A DNA stretch of 64,000 nt from CAZJJK01 sp964546285 (GTDB lineage Bacteria; Spirochaetota; Spirochaetia; Treponematales; Breznakiellaceae), in NCBI GenBank assembly GCA_964546285.1, contig CAZJJK010000004.1, positions 17,000 through 80,999 of the forward strand, read 5' to 3'. Both the position numbers and the translations under genes were made by a program. Below the pieces are notes generated by a model. The model was given only the letters and a program-made list of their open reading frames with translations. It did no database searches and had not been told where the DNA came from. Of the stretch, positions 1 through 7,177 are shown piece by piece. Within the stretch, counting starts at the first letter, position 1, and each line of letters starts with the position of its first letter.

Positions 1-59
1 TGTTGACAAAGCCGATGGGCTCAGGTACAGTTTAGCGGACAATCGAAGCTCGAAGATAA

Positions 60-89
60 AAAAAGGAGTCGTTCGAACGACTCCTTTTT
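60..89. terminator. Perfect 30-nt palindrome, likely bidirectional terminator
   Basis: The two 15-nt halves are exact reverse complements, centred between positions 74 and 75. A run of five A precedes the GC-rich stem and a run of five T follows it, so it could terminate on either strand. It lies 13 nt before the rimP start and probably closes an upstream gene that lies outside the window. No coding frame in positions 1-59 could be assigned. Confidence 0.75.
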
Positions 90-102
90 CATAGGTGAGG
101 CC

Positions 103-561
103 TTGCGGTATAGTCCAAAGAAGACGGAGGTGCCGTTCGATACCCTGGAAGCCTTGGCCGACAGTTTAGGGGTGGCGCTTTTAGAATGTGTCATATCGCG
201 TCATCGTGGATCGGTTCAGGCTAGGCTTATAGTAAGCGCGCCAGGTGGAACAGGCATAAATGACTGTTCCAAGTACCATCGTTTAGCTCAAACGCGTCTA
301 GAGTTGGCCTTCCCAGACCAGGATGTTTATTTGGAGGTTTCCTCTCCGGGTTTGGATAGGTTGCTTAAAGACGCTAGAGAATTCGCTATGTTATTAGGAC
401 GAGGTGTACGCTGTTATCGAACAGATATCGCCGATTGGACAGCCGGCATTATTGAAGCGGCTGACCAAACAGCGGTAACGTTACGGACAGATGAAGGTGT
501 AATCACACTGTCCTATATCGTCATCGCCAAAGCGATGCTCGATTCTTCACGGGAGGTATAA
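103..561 (+). CDS. rimP: Ribosome maturation factor RimP
   Basis: RimP assists late maturation of the 30S subunit in the cytoplasm. The 152-residue product has the usual family length and carries the signature VYLEVSSPGLDRLLK around residues 76-90, followed by an SH3-like C-terminal half. The start is TTG, preceded by AGGTGAGG at 93-100; no ATG lies near. It heads the conserved rimP-nusA-infB-rbfA-truB block and ends 5 nt before nusA, so the genes are surely co-transcribed. The terminator-like palindrome at 60-89 sits directly upstream, so the promoter is either upstream of the window or squeezed around the palindrome. The identification is firm; the exact start is less so. Confidence 0.93.
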   Translation: MRYSPKKTEVPFDTLEALADSLGVALLECVISRHRGSVQARLIVSAPGGTGINDCSKYHRLAQTRLELAFPDQDVYLEVSSPGLDRLLKDAREFAMLLGRGVRCYRTDIADWTAGIIEAADQTAVTLRTDEGVITLSYIVIAKAMLDSSREV

Positions 562-566
562 GACCG

Positions 567-2048
567 ATGGCGTCAGATATGTCCGACGCGATCAGGCAAT
601 TAGTGCAAGATCGTGGTATTTCAGAAGAATTGGTCATAAAAACCATCGAAGATACCCTTGTAGCGGCGTATAAACGAAAGTATGGAAACGCGGATAACGC
701 CGTGGTTCGTTTTAATGACGACAATACAGAGGTATCCATCTTCGCGAAGAAGAAAATCGTTGATGGCGTTTATGATCCGGTATGTGAAATTGAACTGTCA
801 GAAGCCAGAGAGTTTGATGATGAAGCCGAAATAGGCGACGAACTGCTTATTGAGATCGATCCTAAGGAATTTGAACGAAGCGCGGTGCAGAGCGCTAAAC
901 AGACGGCTCATCAGTCGATCCGTGATATTCAGAAGGATAGTCTCTACTCCGAATATGTGGGAAAGGTTGGCGAGATAATCATCGGCTATTATCAGCGTGA
1001 ACGTAATGGTACCATTTATGTCGATTTAGGCAAGGCCGAGGGTATCCTACCGCGCAAATTCCAGTCGCCGCGAGAAGTATACCACCTTAACGATCGCATT
1101 AAGGCGCTTATCGTTGAGGTTAATAATCCGCCAACCGGTTTGCAGATAGTTTTATCGCGAACCCATAGCGATTTTGTACAGGCTATCTTTGAACTAGAGG
1201 TGCCAGAGGTTTATGACAAAACGGTAGAGATTCATAAAATAGCCCGAGAAGCCGGATACCGTACAAAATTGGCCGTATATTCCAATCGTGACGATGTAGA
1301 TCCGGTTGGCGCTTGCGTTGGCTTAAAAGGTGTTCGGATCCAATCCGTTATTCGTGAGCTGGAAGGGGAAAAAATCGATATTCTAAAATACGATCCGGAC
1401 CCCCGGCGCTTTATCAAGAACGCGCTTTCCCCGGCTGAAGTCCGCGATGTGATTATTTTAGACGAGGGGAAAAAGCAAGCCTTAGCGGTCGTTCCTGAAT
1501 CGCAGTTATCTCTAGCGATCGGAAAGCAGGGGCTTAACGTTCGTTTAGCCAATCGCTTAGTCGATTGGAATATCGATGTTAAAACTGAACAGCAATACTT
1601 GGAAATGGATATTTCTTCCGAGTCTAGAAGAGCCGCTTCAGAGTTGTTTGTGGACGAGGAGCAGTACGAGGAAGAGATAGCCCGTATCGCCGAATTGCCT
1701 GGAGTTGATCAAGAACTGGCAAAGATACTGCAAAATAATGGCGTTGACTTTATTGAGGATTTCTTGGTTTTAACCAGCGAACAACTAAACGCTATTGAAG
1801 GTGTTACTAGTGATCAAATTGAAAGTCTCCAGGCCCTTATAGAAGAAAATGTTGAAATAGTGGAAGAGATGGAGAATTCTGAGGAAACAGCCTCAGATGA
1901 TGAGGCTGTTGTTGAAGAAGAAAGCGAGAGCGACGAAGAAGGGGAAGAGTACGCTTGCCCGGAATGCGGCGCTCATATTACGGTCGATATGACCGTATGT
2001 CCTAATTGTGGTATCGGATTGAGCTTCGAATACGAGGACGAAGAGTAA
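567..2048 (+). CDS. nusA: Transcription termination/antitermination factor NusA with C-terminal zinc ribbon
   Basis: NusA binds RNA polymerase and modulates pausing, termination and antitermination. In order: an N-terminal RNAP-binding domain (about 1-125), an S1 domain (about 135-200) and two KH domains, with the second showing AIGKQGLNVRLANRL. A helical segment with IAELPGVDQELAKILQNNG follows, then a strongly acidic stretch. The last 32 residues form a putative zinc ribbon with Cys at 464, 467, 478 and 481 (C-x2-C-x10-C-x2-C). That ribbon is not part of E. coli NusA. The gene lies 5 nt after rimP and 9 nt before infB. The NusA call is certain; the zinc role is inferred from the cysteine spacing. 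Confidence 0.97.
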   Translation: MASDMSDAIRQLVQDRGISEELVIKTIEDTLVAAYKRKYGNADNAVVRFNDDNTEVSIFAKKKIVDGVYDPVCEIELSEAREFDDEAEIGDELLIEIDPKEFERSAVQSAKQTAHQSIRDIQKDSLYSEYVGKVGEIIIGYYQRERNGTIYVDLGKAEGILPRKFQSPREVYHLNDRIKALIVEVNNPPTGLQIVLSRTHSDFVQAIFELEVPEVYDKTVEIHKIAREAGYRTKLAVYSNRDDVDPVGACVGLKGVRIQSVIRELEGEKIDILKYDPDPRRFIKNALSPAEVRDVIILDEGKKQALAVVPESQLSLAIGKQGLNVRLANRLVDWNIDVKTEQQYLEMDISSESRRAASELFVDEEQYEEEIARIAELPGVDQELAKILQNNGVDFIEDFLVLTSEQLNAIEGVTSDQIESLQALIEENVEIVEEMENSEETASDDEAVVEEESESDEEGEEYACPECGAHITVDMTVCPNCGIGLSFEYEDEE

Positions 2049-2057
2049 AGGTGAAAC

Positions 2058-4730
2058 ATGGCTGAGGAAAACGACGCTACTCAAAAACCTAAAGCGACGC
2101 TGATAAAGCACGCGAAAAAACCTGAAAAGACGGACCCTGTTCATTCCGAAGCGGAACATCAGGAGAGACGTAAGGTCGTGGTGGTTAAAAAAAAGGCTCC
2201 GCCCGTTAGCGGACAAGCTTCCCCAGTCAAAAAGCCACAGCCTAGGGTTGTCGCTGTCGCGGGGAAAAAGCAAGAGGAAACTATTGTTCAGTTGCCTCCC
2301 GCTGAAATTGCCGCAGACAAAGGGCCAATTGCTGAGCCAGCCGCTAAAGAGCAGAGCGCGGTTGCGCCGCAGACCGCTCAGCCTTCAGCCGATGCGAAGC
2401 CGATCGAGAAGCCAAAACCGACTGGAGTTATGCCCCAACGTCCGGCTTCCGCCGCTGGACGGGTCGGTGGCCGTTTAGTCGGCTCTTCTAGCGATAATCC
2501 TAACCGTGATCGGCGTTCTTCTTCGCCTTTTCCGCAAAGACCCGCTGTAATCGCTGGACGGGTTGGTGGACGGCCCGCCCCCGGCGGGCAGCCCAATCGT
2601 ACGCCTGGCGCTTATTCGGGCTCATCATCTAGCAATCCTCGTTTCAATGGCCAAGCGCCTCGTCCCGGTTCTTTTCAACCAGGACGTCCGCCAATGGGAA
2701 ACGCGCCACGACCAAGCTATGGTGGCCGGCCTGGTATGCCGCCTCGATCAGGTCCTGGTGGTCGACCTGGGTTTGGTCCTCGGCCTGGTTTTGGTGGTCG
2801 CCCTGGCGCGCCTCGGCCTGGTATGGCGCCAAGCACTCCGCCTTTAGACAATAAGGGTCCGATCAAAAAGACCTTTAAGGCTAAGCGGCCTATTTACCAG
2901 AGAAAAGACAAGGAGATGGAGGAAAAACTCCTTCAGACCAAGAAAAAGTCATCCCGGATGGCTAACCCCGTTCCGAAATCGGTTGATATCATGGAAGTGA
3001 TATCCGTGTCCGAATTAGCTAAAAAGATGAATCTTAAAGCTTCGGACTTGATCGCTAAATTGATGTCTATGGGTATGATGGTCACCATTAACCAAAAGAT
3101 AGACGCTGAAACGGCGACGATTTTAGCCGCGGAATATAACTGCGAGGTTCATATTGTTAGTCTTTATGACGAAACCGTTATAGAGACTGAAAATGATGAG
3201 GGCGCGACGATGAAGCCGCGGCCACCTGTAGTAACCGTTATGGGGCATGTCGACCATGGTAAAACCAAATTATTAGACGCTATCAGAAGCGCTGATGTTG
3301 TTTCCGGCGAGTTCGGCGGTATTACTCAGCATATCGGCGCTTATATGGTGGATACCGAAAAAGGAAGAGTTACCTTCTTGGATACTCCAGGACATGAAGC
3401 TTTTACCATGATGCGCGCGCGAGGCGCCCAAGTTACGGATATTGTTGTGCTGGTAGTAGCCGCCGATGATGGCGTTATGCCGCAAACCTTGGAAGCGATC
3501 AATCACGCCAAAGAGGCAAAAGTACCAATTATAGTCGCTGTTAATAAGATTGATAAAGCGGAAGCCAATCCTGATCGTGTTAAAAACCAGCTGTCCGAGC
3601 GTGGTTTAATGCCCGAAGAATGGGGCGGCCAGACCATGTTCTGTGAAATATCGGCGCTCAAGAAAAAGGGTATTGATAAATTGCTTGAAGCCATTCTACT
3701 TGAAGCTGAGTTGTTGGAACTCTCTTCAAATTATGATTGCCGCGCTGAAGGCAAGATACTTGAATCACGGATAGATCATGGTCGTGGTATAGTCTCTACG
3801 GTTATTGTTGAGCGCGGTACCTTGCGTGTCGGTGATTCTTTTGTCGCTGGTATTTGGCCAGGCAAGGTTAGAGCTCTTTTTAATGACAAAGGCGATAAAA
3901 TAGAAGAAGCCACTCCCGCGATGCCAATAGAAATACTTGGCTTTGAGGGAATTCCTAATGCCGGAGATCCCTTGCAAGTTGTGGAAGACGAGAAGAGTGC
4001 TCGCGGTATTTCTCTGAAAAGACAAGAGCTAAAGCGCTTTGAGGATTCTAAGAGCGTCAGGAAAATTACTCTGGATAACTTATATGACACCATCAGTGAA
4101 GGCGCTGTACAAGAGCTTAAAGTTATCATTAAGGGCGATGTTCAGGGCTCTGTCGAGGCCGTGCGCACCAGTTTAGAAAAGCTGAGTACCAAAGAAGTTC
4201 GCTTAACGGTTATCCAAGCCCTTCCAGGGGCAATTAATGAAGGCGATGTGAATCTAGCCTCAGCTTCTAACGCTATTATCATCGGTTTTAACGTTAGGCC
4301 TACGCCTCAGGCGAAGGCTATCGCCGATCAAGAAAAAGTAGACATCCGTAAGTATAATATCATCTATAAGGCGGTTGAAGAGATTCAGCAAGCGATGGAG
4401 GGGATGTTAAAACCGGAAACGAAAGAAGAAACCATCGCGACGGTGGAAGTCCGTGATACCTTTAAGGTTCCAAAGATTGGCACTATAGCTGGTTGCTATG
4501 TACTTACAGGCACTGTCAAACGATCTGCCAGCGTCAATGTTATCCGAGAGGGGATTGTTCTACATACTGGTAAAATCGCTTCTTTACGACGTTTTAAAGA
4601 TGACGCCAGAGAAGTCGCGGCCGGCTATGAGTGCGGTATAGGACTTGAAGGTTTTGATGAACTACAGACAGGCGATCAGTTTGAGGTTTTCGAGATTATC
4701 GAAGTAGCTCGAAAACTTAGCTCAAGCTAG
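2058..4730 (+). CDS. infB: Translation initiation factor IF-2
   Basis: IF-2 is the GTPase that places initiator tRNA on the 30S subunit and promotes subunit joining. The 890-residue product starts with about 290 residues of low-complexity sequence: Lys/Glu/Ala-rich, then a Gly-Arg-Pro-Phe tract encoded at about 2640-2830. An IF2N-type domain follows, and then the G domain near residue 395: GHVDHGKTKLLDAI (G1), DTPGHEAFT (G3), NKID (G4) and SAL (G5). The four C-terminal domains are complete. The start ATG is preceded by AAAGGTGA. The Gly-Arg-Pro tract resembles other IF-2 linkers and is expected to be disordered. The position between nusA and rbfA is the conserved arrangement. Confidence 0.98.
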   Translation: MAEENDATQKPKATLIKHAKKPEKTDPVHSEAEHQERRKVVVVKKKAPPVSGQASPVKKPQPRVVAVAGKKQEETIVQLPPAEIAADKGPIAEPAAKEQSAVAPQTAQPSADAKPIEKPKPTGVMPQRPASAAGRVGGRLVGSSSDNPNRDRRSSSPFPQRPAVIAGRVGGRPAPGGQPNRTPGAYSGSSSSNPRFNGQAPRPGSFQPGRPPMGNAPRPSYGGRPGMPPRSGPGGRPGFGPRPGFGGRPGAPRPGMAPSTPPLDNKGPIKKTFKAKRPIYQRKDKEMEEKLLQTKKKSSRMANPVPKSVDIMEVISVSELAKKMNLKASDLIAKLMSMGMMVTINQKIDAETATILAAEYNCEVHIVSLYDETVIETENDEGATMKPRPPVVTVMGHVDHGKTKLLDAIRSADVVSGEFGGITQHIGAYMVDTEKGRVTFLDTPGHEAFTMMRARGAQVTDIVVLVVAADDGVMPQTLEAINHAKEAKVPIIVAVNKIDKAEANPDRVKNQLSERGLMPEEWGGQTMFCEISALKKKGIDKLLEAILLEAELLELSSNYDCRAEGKILESRIDHGRGIVSTVIVERGTLRVGDSFVAGIWPGKVRALFNDKGDKIEEATPAMPIEILGFEGIPNAGDPLQVVEDEKSARGISLKRQELKRFEDSKSVRKITLDNLYDTISEGAVQELKVIIKGDVQGSVEAVRTSLEKLSTKEVRLTVIQALPGAINEGDVNLASASNAIIIGFNVRPTPQAKAIADQEKVDIRKYNIIYKAVEEIQQAMEGMLKPETKEETIATVEVRDTFKVPKIGTIAGCYVLTGTVKRSASVNVIREGIVLHTGKIASLRRFKDDAREVAAGYECGIGLEGFDELQTGDQFEVFEIIEVARKLSSS

Positions 4731-4738
4731 GAGCGAAT

Positions 4739-5086
4739 GTGTCGCAATATAGGCTTATTAGATTAGGGCGCCAAATTCAAGAAGAAATTGGCGCTTTGAT
4801 CGTTGAGGGAAAAATCAAGGATTACCGTGTAGATTCATTCTTAACGATTAGTCGTGTCGAAGTATCGCGTGATCTTGCTTTCGCTGATGTCCATGTTTCA
4901 AGTTTTAGGGAAAGCGTAGAATTGGAGCGTGGGGTAATTGGCTTACAGAGCGCGGCTGGTTTTATACAAAGCATTTTAGCTAAAAAAATGCGTATTCGGC
5001 AAACGCCAAAACTACGCTTCCATACGGATTCAAGCTTGCGTGAAGGTTTTGACCTAGTAAAAAAGATAGAGGAACTTAACGCTTGA
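4739..5086 (+). CDS. rbfA: Ribosome-binding factor A
   Basis: RbfA is a small KH-fold protein that binds the 30S subunit and aids processing of the 16S rRNA 5' end. The 115 residues match the family length. Typical segments are the basic N-terminus with RLGRQIQEEIGALI, the ISRVEVSRDLAFADVHV strand and LRFHTDSSLREG near the C-terminus. The start is GTG, preceded by TAGGAG, 8 nt after the infB stop. The stop overlaps the truB start by 4 nt (TTGA), indicating translational coupling. Confidence 0.95.
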   Translation: MSQYRLIRLGRQIQEEIGALIVEGKIKDYRVDSFLTISRVEVSRDLAFADVHVSSFRESVELERGVIGLQSAAGFIQSILAKKMRIRQTPKLRFHTDSSLREGFDLVKKIEELNA

Positions 5087-6000
5087 GTTCTAACGCTGAA
5101 GGTTATTTACTTGTGAATAAGGCTCCTGGCGTTACCTCCTTTGACGTGTTAAGCCCAATTAAGAAGGCGTTTGGTACAGGACGGGTTGGACATTCCGGAA
5201 CTTTGGATAAATTCGCTGAAGGGCTCCTAATTGTGCTTGTAGGCCGTTTTACGAGATTGGTCCCCTGGTTTACTGGTTGCGATAAAACGTATCGGGGCGT
5301 AATCGAATTTGGCGAGGAAACAGACACCCTAGATCCTGAAGGAAAAGTTATAGCTAAGGCGGAGCCGCCATCTCAAGCCGCGCTATTAAATGCTCTTCCT
5401 GGTTTTCTTGGGAGCCAACGGCAGCTTCCTCCTATGTTCTCTTCCGTACATATTAATGGGAAACGAGCTCATGAACTGGCGAGGGAAGGTGTGGTCATAG
5501 ACCTCCCAAGCAGACCAATAGAGATATATTCATTGGATCTGCTTGAATACAAGAACAGCAAAGCGATCATTCAGGTTCATTGTTCAAAGGGTACCTATAT
5601 ACGTTCCCTTGCGCGCGATATAGCCCTTAAGCTTGATTCAAGAGCACATCTAAGCGCTTTAGAAAGATTAAAAGTCGGTTCTTTTTCAATAACTGAGGCT
5701 TTCAAACTAGATAGAGAAAAGGATTGTGAGAAGCTATGTACCACAGCCTTACGAAAGATCGATAGAGATACCGCGGAGCGTATTGGCTTAGCCGTTTTTC
5801 AGATACGTTCGCCTTTTACGCGATCAATCCTTAATGGGAAACCTTTTGATCCAGGCTGGACCCAGCCAAGGTGCGCGGAAAATTGTAACAATAAAGCGAT
5901 GGCTGTTTTTGACGACGAAGGTAATTTTCTCGCCATAATTGAACGATTAAATGATTCTTGGCGTTATGGCTTTGTAAATGTTAACAATAGGGCATCATGA
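5083..6000 (+). CDS. truB: tRNA pseudouridine(55) synthase TruB
   Basis: TruB isomerises U55 in the T loop of tRNAs. The first 110 residues hold the family core: GYLLVNKAPGVTSF, then RVGHSGTLDKFAEGLL with the catalytic Asp at residue 42, then KTYRGVIEFG. The thumb region has KGTYIRSLARDIA around residues 169-181. The 305-residue length is normal for a bacterial TruB with a C-terminal extension. The start is TTG, overlapping the rbfA stop, and the stop overlaps the ribF ATG as ATGA. rbfA, truB and ribF are therefore likely translated as a coupled trio. Confidence 0.95.
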   Translation: MSSNAEGYLLVNKAPGVTSFDVLSPIKKAFGTGRVGHSGTLDKFAEGLLIVLVGRFTRLVPWFTGCDKTYRGVIEFGEETDTLDPEGKVIAKAEPPSQAALLNALPGFLGSQRQLPPMFSSVHINGKRAHELAREGVVIDLPSRPIEIYSLDLLEYKNSKAIIQVHCSKGTYIRSLARDIALKLDSRAHLSALERLKVGSFSITEAFKLDREKDCEKLCTTALRKIDRDTAERIGLAVFQIRSPFTRSILNGKPFDPGWTQPRCAENCNNKAMAVFDDEGNFLAIIERLNDSWRYGFVNVNNRAS

Positions 6001-6776
6001 TCGTAATAAACTGGAAGGATTTTCTCCGCCAACATAGCGATACGGATCTCGCGTTAACAATAGGAGCTTTTGATGGTGTTCATCGTGGCCATCAAGTGTT
6101 ATTGGAACGGATTAGACGGACTGGTTACCGTACGGCTGTTGTCACTTTTAAGAATAATCCAAAGGCTGTTCTGCGTCCTTCATCGTACTATGGCGATCTT
6201 ATTAGTGAAAAACAGAAGCTAGAAATGTTTGAGTCTTTTGGTATCGATCTTATTACGCTAATTGACTTTTCTGAAAAATTCGCTACACTGTCCGGACAAA
6301 GCTTTTTGAGTAAGCTCAAGGAGCGTGGCGATTTAGCGTATGTCGCGATAGGTAGCGACTTCCGATGCGGATATGGTTTGGATACCTCAGCTCGGGAGAT
6401 AAAAGGGACTTTAGAAAACGGCGGAATCACTGTTGAAATAGTACCGCCGCTGATGGAGGATGGAAGCCCGATTAGCTCAAGCCGTATCCGTCAAGCTATC
6501 GCTTCCGGCGACTTCGTTGAGGCTGCCGGACTTCTTGGACGTGAGGTAGAGATCGATATCGCTGGTATGTCGTCAAACCCCGGCGCGGACCACGAAAGCT
6601 ATGATATCGCGGCTGACGGCAGGGTTTCGCCACCTGACGGCCGATACGCGGTGGAATTGCTACTTTCTGATTCAAAAAGCTCAGGAATGAGTTGTGAGAT
6701 TGATATTAGAAGCGGGGTTTTATATCTACCGCTTAAGACCTGTTATGATCGCGTACGCTTTTTGCGGAGTTTATAA
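5997..6776 (+). CDS. ribF: RibF-type FMN adenylyltransferase with reduced riboflavin-kinase region
   Basis: Bacterial RibF normally phosphorylates riboflavin to FMN and adenylates FMN to FAD. The N-terminal nucleotidyltransferase half is intact: TIGAFDGVHRGHQVLL near residue 20, then AIGSDFRCGYG and SSRIRQAI around residue 160. The protein is only 259 residues, against about 300-320 for the bifunctional family. The C-terminal part (about 180-259) lacks the GRTLGFPTAN-type segment of riboflavin kinase and keeps only a trace, SPPDGRYAVELL. I infer that FAD synthetase activity is retained while kinase activity is doubtful. It is coupled to truB by a 4-nt overlap and lies 12 nt before rpsO. Confidence 0.88.
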   Translation: MIVINWKDFLRQHSDTDLALTIGAFDGVHRGHQVLLERIRRTGYRTAVVTFKNNPKAVLRPSSYYGDLISEKQKLEMFESFGIDLITLIDFSEKFATLSGQSFLSKLKERGDLAYVAIGSDFRCGYGLDTSAREIKGTLENGGITVEIVPPLMEDGSPISSSRIRQAIASGDFVEAAGLLGREVEIDIAGMSSNPGADHESYDIAADGRVSPPDGRYAVELLLSDSKSSGMSCEIDIRSGVLYLPLKTCYDRVRFLRSL

Positions 6777-6788
6777 GGAGAGTAGGAA

Positions 6789-7058
6789 ATGGCTTTAAAT
6801 AAGCAAGATATGGTGTCAATAGTAAACAAATACGGAAAGAATGAGAAAGATACTGGTTCAAGCGATGTTCAAGTCGCATTGTTGACCGAACGCATTAACC
6901 AATTGACGGAGCATTGCAAAAACTTCAAAAAAGACAAATCAAGCCAGCGTGGGCTACTAATTTTGGTCGGTCAACGTAGACGGATGCTCAAGTATATCCA
7001 ACGCACCAATTTGGAAGGATACCGCGCTCTTATTAAACAACTCGGACTCCGCAAATAA
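6789..7058 (+). CDS. rpsO: 30S ribosomal protein S15
   Basis: S15 binds 16S rRNA early in assembly of the 30S platform. The 89 residues are the standard length and show the family segments TGSSDVQVALLTERINQL, HKDKSSQRGLL-like (here KKDKSSQRGLLILVGQRR) and RRMLKYIQ. The ATG is preceded by AAGGAG at 6776-6781. It lies between ribF and pnp, the classical rpsO-pnp order. A strong RNA hairpin follows the gene (7111-7140). Confidence 0.98.
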   Translation: MALNKQDMVSIVNKYGKNEKDTGSSDVQVALLTERINQLTEHCKNFKKDKSSQRGLLILVGQRRRMLKYIQRTNLEGYRALIKQLGLRK

Positions 7059-7110
7059 TTCGCTCGATCCAACGGGGCCGTCATGGACGGATGACCGAGG
7101 ATTGAAATGA

Positions 7111-7140
7111 GCGGTAGCAGCGTTAAGGCGTTGTTACCGC
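7111..7140 (+). promoter_or_regulatory. rpsO-pnp intercistronic hairpin
   Basis: A 12-bp stem (7111-7122 with 7129-7140, containing G-U pairs) closes a 6-nt loop, 38 nt before the pnp start. There is no T-run after it, so it is not an intrinsic terminator. In E. coli the equivalent spacer carries an RNase III site through which PNPase controls its own mRNA; an analogous role here is inference. A smaller hairpin-like sequence lies just upstream near 7077-7089. Confidence 0.6.
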
Positions 7141-7177
7141 GTCGTCTTAGGACGGCAGAATCTTTTAGGTAGGATAC

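Noticed and set aside
1..94. Open frame at the left edge (reading from position 2 to a TAG at 92-94)
   Set aside because: It runs through the perfect palindrome at 60-89 and has no recognisable motif; it may be chance or the tail of an unseen gene.
2640..2830. Gly-Arg-Pro-Phe repeat of IF-2 as a mobile or CRISPR-like repeat
   Set aside because: The repeats are imperfect, in frame and coding, as expected of the disordered IF-2 N-terminus.
2563..2847. Open frames in other phases over the Gly-Arg-Pro region of infB
   Set aside because: Low-complexity codon repetition keeps several frames open; the sequences are shadows of IF-2.
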